The notes under the pieces: generated by a model
What the model was told of the DNA's origin: nothing
Databases searched by the model: none
The model's input: the letters and a program-made list of their open reading frames with translations, nothing else
Part shown: piece by piece, positions 27,451 to 38,951 of the stretch
Numbering within the stretch: the first letter of the stretch is position 1
Layout of the letters: every line of letters starts with the position of its first letter
Translations under genes and position numbers: made by a program
DNA from: Prorocentrum cordatum
Taxonomy: Eukaryota > Sar > Dinophyceae > Prorocentrales > Prorocentraceae
NCBI GenBank assembly: GCA_963575745.1
Contig: CAUYUJ010001750.1
Coordinates: 1-64,000, forward strand
Reading direction: 5' to 3'
DNA: 64,000 nucleotides

Positions 27451-28905
27451 GCAAGAAAAATCTCGACGGAACTTTTGGTGACTTTGGGTCGGTTGAAAAT
27501 TCGGTTCTCGAAATTTGACCATTCGTTAGAGGTCTAGTATTTTTTCCGTGATATTCGATCTTATTCCCGCTCGCCATCTTGATCTCAGCTCGATCGGGTA
27601 GCTTTTACTGCCAAAAAGCACTGTGGCGGGAACGGCCGTTTCGAGTCATCTTGATACGCGTTATCGGTATTTTGTACCTAACTCGAGCTGTAGAGCAGCC
27701 ACAGAGCTTGTAAGCACACCTATCGCACTCAGAATCATTAACGGCGTTCGCCTGTTGAATCTAGAGGCCTGAAATCGGTCTGCTAGCCGAGCTAGGTCTG
27801 TAAACCTATTGGTATTATTTGGGTAATCTTGATAGACGCCCTCGGTTCTCTGTACTTAACTCGAGCTAGAGGACAGCTACAGAGCTGGTAAGCACGCCTA
27901 TTGCATGTAGAATCATGCACCGCGTTCTGTTGAATCTAGAGGTCTGAACTCGTTCTGCTAGCCGAGCTAGGTCTGCAAACCTATTGGTATTATTTGGGTA
28001 ATCTTGATAGACGCCCTCGGTTCTCTGTACTTAACTCGAGCTAGAGGACAGCTACAGAGCTGGTGAGCACACCTATCGCATTTAGAATTATTAACCGCGT
28101 TCGCCTGTTGGATCTAGAGGTCTGAACTCGGTCTGCTAGCCGAGCTAGGTCTGCAAACCTATTGGTATGATTTGGGTCGTCTTGATAGACGCCCTCGGTT
28201 CTCTGTACTTAACTCGAGGTACAGGACAGCTGACGAGCTGGTAAGCACGCCTATCGCATTCAGAATCATTAGGCACGTTCGCCTGTTGAATCTAGACGTC
28301 TGAACTCGTTCTGCTAGCCGAGCTAGGTCCGCAAACATATTCGTATCATTTTCGTTATCTTCACAGACGCCCTCGGTTTTCTGTACTTAATTCGAGCTCT
28401 AGGGCAGCTACAGAGCTCATAGTCACAGAAATCGATTGGGAATCATCAGGCGCGTCCGTGCGTCGAATCGAGAGCTCTGAACTCGGCCTGTTGCCCGAGC
28501 TAGGTTCGCGAAACTATTCGTATTGTTCGAGTTATTCTGAGAAGTGCTCTCGATATTCCGCACTTAACTCGTGCTGGGGAGGGCTACAGTACTGCTGGTC
28601 ACGGAAATCGATTCTGAGACATCAGACGCGTCTGTCTGTCGAACCTAGAGCTCGGAACTCGGTCTGCTGCTCGAACTAGATCCGCGAAACTATTGTATTA
28701 CTGGAGTTGTTCGTTTTTTTGTTAGAGTGATCTTGAGAGGTCTGAAATCGCTTGGGCTGAAAAACTAGTCGTTCTTTGGATTTTTTTTTCACTTCCCTAC
28801 GAGTCAGGAAGCTCTACGAGTCCCCCGGCGGTAACAAAGGTTGACGGTTTACCGCCGGCGCCCAGTTCCGGGGAGCTGGAGAGCTAGTAACTCGTAGAGC
28901 TTCCC
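27451..28905 (+). repeat. Satellite block 3 (longer, extra monomers) ending in nested hairpin module
   Basis: Contains additional ~177-bp monomers of a locally homogenised subtype (CTTGATAGACGCCCTCGGTTCTCTG at about 27,830, 28,005 and 28,183), then the usual terminal monomer. The end module 28,806-28,905 again carries the outer CTCGTAGAGCTTCC arm. Confidence 0.8.
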
Positions 28906-29848
28906 TGAGCAAGTTATTGCTGGAAGCTTGAGAGTAATTCCGGGGAGCTGGAGAGCTAGTTGGCAAGAAAAATCTCGACGGACCTTTTGGTGACTTTTGG
29001 TCGGTTGAAAATTTCGTTCTCAAAATTTGACCATTCGTTAGAGCTCTAGTATTTTTTCCCATGATATTCGATCTTATTCCCGCTCGCCATCTTGATCTCA
29101 GCTCGATCGGGTAACTTTGAAGGCCAAAAAGCAGGCAGGCGGGAACGACCGTTTCGAGTCATCTTGATACGCGCTGTCGGTTTTCTCAAGATAACTCGAG
29201 CTTCAGGACAACTACAGAGCTGGTCAGCACAGCTAATGCATTCAGAATGATCAGGCGCGTTCGCCTGTTGAATCCAGAGGTCTGAACTCGGTCTGCTAGC
29301 CGAGCTAGGGTCGCAAACCTATTCGTATTATTCGAGTTCATTGTAGCAGACGCTCTCGGTTTTTCGTACTTAACTCGATCTGTAGGGCAGCCACAGAGCT
29401 GATAATCACAGAAATCGATTGAGAATTATCAGGCGCGTTCGTCTGTTGAATCAAGAGCTCTGAACTCGGCCTGCTTCCCGAGCTAGGTTCGCGAACCTAT
29501 TGGTATTGTTCGAGTCATCTTGAGAAGTGCTCTCGGTTTTCTGTACTTAAATCGTGCTGGGGGCGGGCTACAGTGCTGCTGGTCACAGGAATCGATTTCG
29601 AGACATCAGGCGCGTCCGTTCGTCGAAGCGAGAGCTCGGAACTCGGTCTGCTGCTCGAACGAGATCCGCGAAACTGTTGTATTATTCGAGTCATCCTGAG
29701 TGTTAGAGTCATCTTGAGAGGTCTATAATCGCTTGGGCTGAACAACTAGTCGTTCTCTGAAATTATTTTCCACATTATATATTGTCAGGAAGCTCTACGA
29801 GTCCCCCGGCGGTAAGAAAGGTTGACGGTTTACCGCCGGCGCCCAGTT
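28906..29848 (+). repeat. Satellite block 4, internally deleted, ending in hairpin module
   Basis: Near-identical to block 1 up to about 29,700, where a monomer is joined out of register (CCTGAGTGTTAGAGTCATC), deleting roughly one monomer. It ends with the module at 29,787. Confidence 0.8.
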
Positions 29849-30230
29849 TCCCAATGCGCGTGGCGGCGGCGTTGCCGAAGCTCCCAGCTCGCAAGCTCCT
29901 ACGCAGCGCTTGCGCGGTCCTCACGCAGCGCTCCAGGCATCGTCCAAGGCGCCGTTCCAGGCGTCTCCGACGACGTTTCGAGCGCCTAATGCTATCCGGG
30001 TTTTGGACATAGCAAGTTCTTCCAGGCACCTAGGCAGATCTTCCTTGCGTGCTTTGCAGGGCCCCACGCATCGTAAACGGCGCCCCTGCAAGCGTCTCCT
30101 GCGAGGTTTCCAGCGTTCCGCGCATCGTTTCAGGCGGTCTGGCTTGGCTTCGCTATGCGGGTTTTGGACGCTTATAATGTGTGTGTGCTCTTTCCTCTTC
30201 GGGTTTTGCACACTACGGAAATGCTAAGAT
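29849..30230. other. GC-richer island with dispersed CGGGTTTTGGAC motif, no gene
   Basis: This sequence is unlike its neighbours. It has two diverged segments of ~150 bp rich in GCGCTCCAGGC/GCGTCTCC motifs, each ending in CGGGTTTTGGAC (about 29,997 and 30,157), with a variant at 30,199. The same string appears at 30,871. Short open frames exist but nothing suggests a product. Confidence 0.5.
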
Positions 30231-30856
30231 TTGAAAGATATTTGGCAATTTATTTCAGAAACTATATTTTCTCACCTATAGTAATGACGCGTCTGCTCTT
30301 CAAATTTTTAAGTCCGTAACTGCAGTATAACTATAGAACGATCTGCTTGAACCGTTTTCTGATGGGAACCAGAAACTTGTATTTTTTCGAGTTTTCGGCT
30401 GTCACTTCAAAAGCTTTCTCGATGTGTTTGGAGCGCTGTGCACGGAAAGAGCTCTACGAAGTGCCTGACGGTAACCTGGTTGACGGTGTACCGGCGGTTC
30501 CCAGTTCGGGCGCAGGGTGAAGCTAGTTGGCCGACTCAAAGAAAAGATAATATGATAACCTGGGATGCGTTTTTCACTAAATAGAAAATTTTCAAGTTCG
30601 TTTTTAGAATAAGATTTTTCCCCTGTAGAAAGCTATGGCGCACTTGCTGGTAATTCTTCTATGGCTGTAGGTCCAGTACTATTATGAAAACACTTGGAGA
30701 GCCCACTGTATGAAAACCGAAAAATCGTTATTTTTCGAATTTTCTGGCTCTGGCTTCAGAAGCTTCCTTCACGTGTCTCGAGGAGCGCTGTGTAAGAAAG
30801 GAGCTCTACGAGGTGCCCGGCGGTAACTTGTTTGATGGTTTACCGCAGGCTCCCAG
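30231..30856 (+). repeat. Two ~290-bp B units, each ending in a diverged hairpin module
   Basis: B units are recognised by TTTGAAAGATATTTGACAATT, TTTTTCGCACCTGTAG, a TACTATCAAAACACTTGG stretch and a final GAGCTCTACGAGGT module. Here the modules at 30,449 (stem CTGACGGTAA/GTACCGGCGG, imperfect) and 30,801 are the most eroded of the window. Confidence 0.65.
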
Positions 30857-31432
30857 CCGCTCTTCGGGTTTTGGACGCTATCAAGTCGGGGTGTAGAGGG
30901 CTGCCTGGCTGGTAATGTCTGGAATCGATTCGGAGACATCAGGTGCGTGTGCCTTTCGAATCCAGAGCTCTGGACTCTCTCTGCTGCCCGAACTCGGTGT
31001 GCAAAACTGTTTGTATTGTTCGATTCATCCTGAGAGGTGCTGTCGGTTTCCTGCACTTAACTCGGGCTGTAGGGGGGGCTGCAGGGCTGGTAATCACAGA
31101 AATCGATTCAGAGACATCAGACGCGTCCGGCTGTCGCATGCAGAGATCTGAACTCGGTCTGATACTCGAGCTAGGTTTGATTAACTATTCGTATTGTTCG
31201 AGTACTCTTCAGAGGTGCTGTCGATTCACGTAACTCGGGCTGTAGAAGAGCTACAGAGCTCGTGCAGAAAACAATTGAAGCATCAGGGGCGTTGGGCAAT
31301 TACATTGGAGAGATCTGAAACTGCTTCCGCCGCAAACATATTTTTTAGTGTAATTTTTGTTCGACATTATATGTTGTAAGGAAGCTGTACGAGTGCCCGG
31401 CGGTAGAAAAGGTTGACAGTTTACCGGCAAGG
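30857..31432 (+). repeat. Partial satellite block (three monomers) ending in degenerate module
   Basis: Starts with CGGGTTTTGGAC then satellite monomers from about 30,890. The module at 31,379 has lost part of its right stem (TTTACCGGCAAGG). Confidence 0.65.
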
Positions 31433-31610
31433 GTTTAATATTGGAAGCCAGACGGTAGTGGTGCCCGACAGGAGCTTCTTCACGGCGGTCCACGTTCCTC
31501 GCAGCGGCTTTTTCGAGCCGGAACTGGTCCGGGAGAGCTTCCGGCAAGCTTCCATGCGTGCCTCAACGCGTGCTGGCACGCGCGCACGCGTGTAGCGTTT
31601 CTGCCAGCGA
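31433..31610. other. Unassigned spacer
   Basis: Not recognisably part of the satellite. It has a weak resemblance to the 29,849 island (GCTTCCGGCAAGCTTCC, GCGTGCTGGCACGCGCGC). A palindromic GCGTGCTGGCACGC lies near 31,566. No gene is seen. Confidence 0.4.
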
Positions 31611-32529
31611 GTTGGCTCGAACAATCTCGACAGAACTTTTGCTGACTTTTGCTCGCTTGAAATTTTGTCCTCGAAATTCAATAATTCGTTTGAGCTCTAG
31701 TATTTTTTCCCGTGATATTCGATCTTATTCTGGCTCGCCATCTTGATTCCATCGGGTGAATATTACTATCGAAAAGCACTGTGGCGGGATCGGCTGTTAT
31801 AAGTCATCTTGATACGCGGTGATGGTTTTCTGAAAATAACTCGAGCTTTTGGACAGCTACAGATAAGCACAGCGAGTCGATGTAGAATATTTAGGCGCGT
31901 TCGCCTGTTGAATCCAGAGGTCTGAACTTGGTCTGTTAGCCGAGCTAGGTCCGCAACCCTATTCGTATTATTCGAGTGATCTTGAGACACTCTCGGTTTT
32001 CTGTACTTAACTCGAGCTGTAGGACAGCTACAGAGCTGATATTTACAGAAACCGATTCAGAATCATCAGTTGCGTTTGTCTATCGAATCCGGAGCTCTGA
32101 ACTCGGTCTGCTGCCCGATCTAGAATCGCGAAACTTCGTATTGGTCGAGTCATCTTGAGAAGTGCTCTCGGTTTTCCTTGCCTAACGCGCTGAGGAGGGC
32201 TACAGTGCAGGTGGTCACAGGAATCGATTCGAAGACATCAGGCGGGTTCGCCTGTCGAATCCAGAGCTCGGAACTCGGTCTGCTGCCCGAATTAGGTCTT
32301 CGAAACTACTGTATTGTTCGAGTCATTCTGAGAGGTGCTGTCGGTTTTCTGCACTTAACTCGGGCTGTAGGGGCCTGCATGGCTGTGACAGGAGTCGATT
32401 CGCAGACATCAGACGCGTCCGCCTGTTGCATTCAGAGGTCGAAAAATATTCACTATGAGTCGGAATGTGGGTAGGTGCTATCGGTTTTCTCAACTTAAGT
32501 CGAGCTAGGAAGCTCTACGAGTCTCCCGG
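31611..32529 (+). repeat. Satellite block 5, ending in the left half of a split hairpin module
   Basis: Diverged lead and monomers, then AGGAAGCTCTACGAGTCTCCCGG at 32,507-32,529. There the module stops abruptly because a LINE copy begins. Confidence 0.75.
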
Positions 32530-34707
32530 GGATTCGAATGGAAGATCGAGTCGCTCGAGGTCGCGTTTATCGGTTTCTCGGAGAAGCCAAAACAGCCTAT
32601 CCTGGTTCGGGTTCAGGATCAGATGGTGCCGTTCAAAGTAGTTGACGAGATGAATGTCTTGGGGAACAGCATATACTGTAGCTATAGGGAGGCACACCAA
32701 GACCTTCGGCGACGGATCGGGTCCGCACGACGAGCCTTCCATGCGCATGCAGCCTATTTTAGATCGAAGGCAGTCCCTTTTTCGGCCAAGTGTAGGAGTT
32801 ATATCACTCGGGTTCAGAGCATCCTCACCTATGGAAGTCAAGGTATTAGTTGGGACAGGGACTCTTTGCATAGCCTGAATGTCTTTGAGGGAAATTGCCT
32901 TTACCAGATGACGTCACCCCAAAAGCCTGCCTCCGAAAGTTGGGTAGTTTGGAAGCCAGCTCGACTCAGAATTGCTAGACGGATGTTCTTTGAAGCCAAG
33001 TGCCAGAGTGCAGTGCAGAGAGTCCTTTATTCCTTGTGGCAGCTCGGAGCGGACATAGCATCATATTTCGGAGCCAATGTCGATAGCGGATATCAGATTC
33101 CTGAGTCGGAGCTGAGCCCAGGGATGGTCGCGGTCTCTTCAGTTACCAATGGGATGGTGGAGGTCTCTTCAGTTACCAATGGGATGGGTGCTGTCTCTTC
33201 AGTTACTAATGGGATGGGTGCGGTCTCTTCAGATACGAAGGGGATGGGTGTGGTCTCTTCTGATATGCATGGGATGGTCTCTTCTTCAGTTACCAATGGG
33301 ATGGGTGTGGTCTCTTCAGTTACTAATGGGATGGTGGAGGTCTCTTCAGTTACCAAGGGGATGGGTGCTGTCTCTTCAGTTACTAATGGGATGGGCGCGG
33401 TCTCCTCAGATACGAATGGGATGGGCGCGGTCTCCTCAGATATGCATGGGATGGTCTCTTCTGCTATGCCCTCTGATAGGGCCTCTTCTTCTCGAGATAT
33501 TGAAGTTCCCTGTGAGCGGGGGGGGCCTAGGGATCCCCCCAGGCCCCCCCCGAAGCGTCGGAGGATGGCAGTTCCTGGACCTGGACAACAGACGGTGTTT
33601 CCTCGTGCGCATCGAGACGCACGCCGGCTTCTGATGTGCTGTACCCCGAGGTGGGAGGAGAAAAGGACACTTGAGTCAAAATATTTGCGTTCCCAGTGGA
33701 AGTGGAAGGAGGCCTCGAAACTGACACGATTAGGCAGTGCTAAGGGGCAGGCGACGGGTGAACATCCTTGGTGTTTCATGTTCCAGACGATATTTCCCTC
33801 GTTTGTGAATCTGGAGGATCGTTGGTGGAGGGCGTGTTCTTTCTCTTACTCTGACTTCGTTCAGTATTGCAGGCAGTTCCTGGAAGCTTGTACTTTGGGT
33901 TCTCTGTTTGACTTGTTTGTTGTCCGTGGAGGAACTGGAGGACGAGGAAACTACATGAAGGAGAGGGGGGAGGAGATGATGGCTCGTCCGTTGTCGGTGA
34001 AGGAGTCTGAGAAGCTGGCCCAGAGATTGGCCTCGAACAATGAACAGGAGCCGACTTGGGATCTGAGTGATGACGGGATCGGTCTGGAGCTGACGGGAGA
34101 TTCGCTTCTTATCTGTAATTGGATCAACGGTCTCTGGAAGGTTGAGGGTGGAGAAGGAGGAGATGGGGCTTCTTATCGTAGGCGGGTTGCAAATATTATT
34201 TCTCTGTTGGAAGAATTGGAGGAGGAAGGAGTACGACCCCCCTCATGGGGCAACGACTTTATTCGACACATATATCGGGAGAGTAACACAGTAGCTGATG
34301 AACTTACCCATCTAGCACGGGAAGGCCAGATATTCAGAGAGCTGTTCCACCACCATATCTTTCGCCCTGATGTTCAAGACAACTTTCGAGTTATTGGCCT
34401 CCGCGGATCCTTCGACGGCGGAGTGTGTGCCCAAGGTGTGGGCGTCGGCTGGTTTCTGCAGATTGGATATATCCCTCGCTTCCATGATCCGTACCCTGAC
34501 CCTGAACATAGAGATAAGAGAGCTCGGGTAGTCTCCCTCTTCCCCCAAGCCTCCTCTCCTTGTCCAATCATATGGGAAGTAGTAGGGCGTTGTGCACAGG
34601 CACTCCCCTCCCATAGCAGTATCACTGACGCTGAGCTTTCGGGTCTCGAGGGCCTCTTGCGGGCCGCAGCCCAGGTGGCCCAAGACCTCCAGCTGCAGAG
34701 AGACTAG
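32530..34707 (+). pseudogene. LINE ORF2 C-terminal fragment with permuted RNase H-like domain
   Basis: The frame is open across the 5' junction: GFEWKIESLEVAF aligns by eye with GFNWKASSMEFLA, which follows the RT active site in the complete LINE at 59,480. RT palm is absent. After the thumb-like region (VLGNSI...R.RI..A...F) comes a 10-residue tandem repeat region (33,121-33,470), then an RNase H-like domain with motifs in the order LTGDSLLICNWI, IYRESNTVADELTHLA, LRGSFDGGVCAQGVGVGW, DAELSGLEGLL. The first three carry Asp and the last Glu, in permuted order. It stops at TAG 34,705. There is no internal disruption over ~725 codons, so it is a young or selected copy, but as a 5'-truncated copy it probably has no promoter. 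Confidence 0.8.
33121..33470 (+). repeat. In-frame 30-bp minisatellite in the LINE fragment
   Basis: Twelve copies of GGGATGGGTGCGGTCTCTTC-AGTTACTAAT with variants; two copies are shortened. They encode (G-M-G-A-V-S-S-V-T-N). Copies 3-6 and 9-12 share the same variants (T-K/T-N, D-M-H, shortened unit), so a six-unit block was itself duplicated. Confidence 0.9.
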
Positions 34708-34766
34708 GTAGGCACTTAACGGGCGCTGGGGCGCTCGGTGCCTGGTCAGCCTCCCCAAAAAAAAAA

Positions 34767-34863
34767 CGAAGGTTGACGGTTCACCGCCGGCGCCCAGTCG
34801 TAGAGCTTCCCTTAGCAAGTTGTTGCTGGAAGCTTAGAGTAATTTCGGAGCGCTGGAGAGCTA
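34767..34863 (+). repeat. Right half of split hairpin module plus spacer
   Basis: AACGAAGGTTGACGGTTCAC... completes the stem (CACCGCCGG) and is followed by TCGTAGAGCTTCCCTTAGC, the outer inverted-repeat arm, and the usual GGAGCGCTGGAGAGCTAGT end. Confidence 0.8.
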
Positions 34864-36890
34864 GTGCCTCGTAGAACTCTGACGGTAGAAGGGCTAGAGG
34901 AATTCGGCGACAGGGTGGAGCTAGTTGGCGAAATGTCGAAAAGGGACGCGATCATACCTTCCGCGGCCTGGCTCAGCCGATTTTGCAGTTCTAACAATTC
35001 GTTTGGGCTGCTATTTGCGCAGAGCGAAGCTTGGCATTACAGAAGTTACCTCACAAATTCTTAGTTCATTCCGTCGAAAAATTCTCCCGAGCGAAGCCAG
35101 GGACCGACTTCACGTTGGCAGTCCAAAAATGCAATTTTCCAGTTTTGCAGAAAATGCCATCAGAAGCTATCTGCTTGCACTTCTAGTTCTCTCAGGCGCC
35201 TGCTTGCACTTCTAGTGCCTCGTAGAGCTCTGATGGTAGAAGAGCTAGAGGAATTCGGCGACAGGGTGGAGCTAGTTGGCGAAATGTCGAAAAGGGACGC
35301 GATCATACCTTCCGCGGCCTGGCTCAGCCGATTTTGCAGTTCTAACAATTTGTTTGGGCTGCTATTTGCGCAGAGCGAAGCTTGGTATTACAGAAGTTAC
35401 CTCGCAAATTCTTAGTTCATTCCGTCGAAAAATTCTCCCGAGCGAAGCCAGGGACCGACTTCACGTTGGCAGTCCAAAAATGCAATTTTCCAGTTTTGCA
35501 GAAAATGCCATCAGAAGCTATCTGCTTGCACTTCTAGTTCTCTCAGGCGTCTGCTTGCACTTCTAGTGCCTCGTAGAGCTCTGATGCTAGAAGAGCTAGA
35601 GGAATTCGGCGACAGGGTGGAGCTAGTTGGCGAAATGTCGAAAAGGGACGCGATCATACCTTCCGCGGCCTGGCTCAGCCGATTTTGCAGTTCTAACAAT
35701 CGTTTGGGCTGCTATTTGCGCAGAGCGAAGCTTGGCGTTACAGAAGTTACCTCACAAATTCTTAGTTCATTCCGTCGAAAAATTCTCCCGAGCGAAGCCA
35801 GGGACCGACTTCACGTTGACAGTCCAAACATGCAATTTTCCAGTTTTGCAGAAAATGCCATCAGAAGCTTTCTGCTTGCACTTCTAGTTCTCCCAGGCGT
35901 CTGCTTGCACTTCTGGTGCCTCGTAGAGCTCTGATGGTAGAAGAGCTAGAGGAATTCGGCGACAGGGTGGAGCTAGTTGGCGAAATGTCGAAAAGGGACG
36001 CGATCATACCTTCCGCGGCCTGGCTCAGCCGATTTTGCAGTTCTAACAATCGTTTGGGCTGCTATTTGCGCAGAGCGAAGCTTGGCATTACAGAAGTTAC
36101 CTCACAAATTCTTAGTTCATTCCGTCGAAACATTCTCCCGAGCGAAGCCAGGGACCGACTTCGCGTTGGCAGTCCAAAAATGCAATTTTCCAGTTTTGCA
36201 GAAAATGCCATCAGAAGCTATCTGCTTTCACTTCTAGTTCTCTCAGGCGTCTGCTTGCACTTCTAGTGCCTCGTAGAGCTCTGATGGTAGAAGAGCTAGA
36301 GGAATTCGGCGACAGGGTGGAGCTAGTTGGCGAAATGTCGAAAAGGGACGCGATCATACCTTCCGCGGCCTGGCTCAGCCGATTTTGCAGTTCTAACAAT
36401 TCGTTTGGGCTGCTATTTGCGCAGAGCGAAGCTTGGCATTACAGAAGTTACCTCGCAAATTCTTAGTTCATTCCGTCGAAAAATTCTCCCGAGCGAAGCC
36501 AGGGACCGACTTCACGTTGGCAGTCCAAAAATGCAATTTTCCAGTTTTGCAGAAAATGCCATCAGAAGCTATCTGCTTGCACTTCTAGTTCTCTCAGGCG
36601 TCTGCTTGCACTTCTAGTGCCTCGTAGAGCTCTGATGGTAGAAGAGCTAGAGGAATTCGGCGACAGGGTGGAGCTAGTTGGCGAAATGTCGAAAAGGGAC
36701 GCGATCATATCTTCCGCGGCCTGGCTCAGCCGATTTTGCAGTTCTAACCAGTCGTTTGGGCTGCTATTTGCGCAGAGCGAAGCTTGGCATTACAGAAGTT
36801 ACCTCACAAATTCTTAGTTCACTCCGTCGAAAAATTCTCCCGAGCGAAGCCAGGGGCCGACTTCACGTTGGCAGTCCAAAAACACCTCGT
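34864..36890 (+). repeat. ~351-bp tandem satellite, six copies
   Basis: Copies start at about 34,864, 35,215, 35,566, 35,916, 36,266 and 36,617 (the last is truncated near 36,882). Each begins TGCCTCGTAGAGCTCTGA, contains GAGCTAGAGGAATTCGGCGACAG, and ends with two TCTGCTTGCACTTCTAG-like strings. Copies are almost identical. The lengths 351/351/350/350/351 explain why short frames recur. The 5' part resembles the D module (GAGCTAGAGGAATTCCGGCG) found elsewhere. Confidence 0.95.
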
Positions 36891-37115
36891 AGAGCTCTTC
36901 GGCATCGATGAGCTAGAGGAATTCCGGCGCGGGGTGGAGCTAGTTGGCCGACCCGACCAAAAGAGACAATGTGATAACCTTGGGTCGGTTTTGCTTTGAT
37001 TTGAAAGATATTTGACAATTCATTTAGAGAACCGGTATTTTTCTCACGTGTAGTGGGTTATGCCGCGTCTGCCAGTTAAATTCTCAGGTCCGTAGCTGCA
37101 ATATTACTATCAAAA
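36891..37115 (+). repeat. D module plus partial B unit
   Basis: CTCTTCGGCATCGATGAGCT-AGAGGAATTCCGGCGCGGGGTGGAGCTAGTTGGCCGACCC, then B-unit sequence (GACAATGTGATAACC, TTTGAAAGATATTTGACAATT). Other D modules are at 42,733, 54,793, 63,681 and 63,743. Confidence 0.75.
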
Positions 37116-37783
37116 GACTTGCTGGAACCAATGCGTTCCGAGTCATCTTGACACGCGTTCGCGGTTTTCTGTACTTAACTCGAGATTCCGAGAGCTACAG
37201 AGCTGATACTTACAGAAACCGATTCAGAATGATCAGGCGCGTTCGCCTGTTGCATCCAGAGGCCTGAACTCGGTCTGCTACTCGAGCTAGGTCCGTAAAA
37301 GTCATCTTCACCAGTGATGCCGGTTTTCTGTACTCAACTCAAGATTCAGAGGAGCTACAGAGCTGGTGCGCACATAAACTGATTCAGTATCACCAGGCGC
37401 TTGCGTCTGTTGCATCGAGAGGCCTGAACTCGTTCTGCTAGTCGAGCTAGGTCCACAACACTATTCGTATTTCTCAAGTTCTCTTTAGAGGCGCTGTCGG
37501 TATTCTGCACTTAACTCTAGCTGTAGCACAGCTACAGAGGTGGTACGCACAGAAACCGATACATAATCATCAAGTGCGTTTGGCTGAAGCATCTAGAGCT
37601 CTGAACAGAGTCTGCTTCTCGAGCTAAGTCTGCAAAACTATTTGTATGCGGTCGATTTTTTAGAGTTTTTTGGTTCTCGCTTTAGCTTGCTTCACGTGTT
37701 CCGAGGAGCTGGGCAAGAAAAGAGCTCTACGAGGTCCCCGGCGGTAATTAACCAGGTTGACGGTTTACCGCCGGCGCCCAGTT
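37116..37783 (+). repeat. Partial satellite monomers ending in hairpin module
   Basis: Three diverged ~177-bp monomers starting near the GAGTCATCTTGA at 37,139, fused to the last ~70 bp of a B unit, then a module at 37,722 with a 3-nt longer loop (AATTAACCAGGTTGACGG). Confidence 0.7.
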
Positions 37784-38951
37784 GGCAAGAAAAATCTCGA
37801 CGGACATTTTGAGGAATTTTGGTCGGTTGAAAATTTTGTTCTCGAAATTCAACAATTCGTTAGGGCTCTAGTATTTTTTCCGTGATATTCGATCTTATCC
37901 CCGCTCGCCATTTTGATCTCAGCTCGATCGGGTACCTTTTACTGCCAGAAAGCGTCCAGGCGGGATCAGCCGTTTCGAGTCATCTTAATACGCGCTGTCG
38001 GTTTTCTGAAGATAACTCGAGCTTTAGGACAGCTACAGAGCTGGTAAGCACAGCTAATCGATTCAGAATGATCAGGCGCGTTCGCCTGTTGAACCCAGAG
38101 GTCTGAACTCGGTCTGCTAGCCGAGCTAGGTCCGCAATCCTATTCGTATTATTCGAGTCATCTTGACAGACGCTCTCGATTTTCTGTACTTAACTCGAGC
38201 TACAGGACAGCTACAGAGCTGATGCGTACAGAACCTGATTCAGAATCATCAGTGGCCGTTGTCTGTTGAATCTAGAGCTCTGAACTCGGTCTGCTGCCCG
38301 ATCTAGAATCGCGAAACTATTCGTATTGTTCGAGTCATCTTGAGAGATGCTGTCGGTTCTCTGCACTCAACTCGGGCTGTGGGGGGGCTGCATGGCTGGT
38401 AATCACTGGAATCGATTCGGAGACATCAGGTGCGTCCGCCTTTCGAATCCAGAGCTCCGAACTCTGTCTGCTGCCCGAACTAGGTCCGCGAAACTATTCG
38501 TATTGTTCGAGTCATCCTGAGAGGTGCTGTCGGTTTCCTGCACTTAACTCGGGCTGTAGGGGGCTGCAGGGCTGGTAATCACAGGAATCGATTCAGAGAC
38601 ATCAGACGCGTCCGCCTGTCGCATGCAGAGGTCTGAACTCGGTCTGATACTCGAGCTAGGTTTGCCAAACTATTCGTATTGTTCGAGTCATCTTGAGAGG
38701 TGCTGTCGATTTACGCACGTAACTCGGGCTGTAGGAGAGCTACAGAGCTCGTACAGAAGACAATCCAGAAGCATCGGGGGCGTTCGGCTGTTACATCGGA
38801 GAGGTCTGAAATTGCTTGGGCTGAAACACTACTTTATCAGTGTTTTTTTTCGACATTATATGTTGTCAGGAAGCTCTACGAGTCCCCCGGCGGTAACGAA
38901 GGTTGACGGTTTACCGCCGGCGCCCAGTTCCGGGGCGCTGGAGAGCTAGTT
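37784..38951 (+). repeat. Satellite block 6 ending in hairpin module
   Basis: Used to measure the monomer: GAGTCATC starts at 37,977, 38,155, 38,332, 38,509 and 38,685, i.e. 176-178 bp. Within monomers, CTGTAGGAGAGCTACAG-like inverted repeats recur. Confidence 0.9.

Larger units (their letters stand above)
32530..34766 (+). mobile_element. 5'-truncated LINE copy inserted in a hairpin module
   Basis: The left flank is the first half of the module and the right flank (34,767 on) is AACGAAGGTTGACGG plus the right stem. The element starts inside the RT-downstream region of a LINE and ends with an A-run (CCCCAAAAAAAAAA), as expected from target-primed reverse transcription with 5' truncation. The first ~15 bp of the loop side are missing on the left, so no target duplication is visible. 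Confidence 0.85.

Noticed and set aside
34864-36890. CRISPR-like array
   Set aside because: Repeats are contiguous ~351-bp units with no unique spacers, in a eukaryotic context.
34864-36911. Short recurring frames in the 351-bp repeat
   Set aside because: Repeat-length coincidence (351 = 3 x 117); 350-bp copies shift the frame and no domain is visible.
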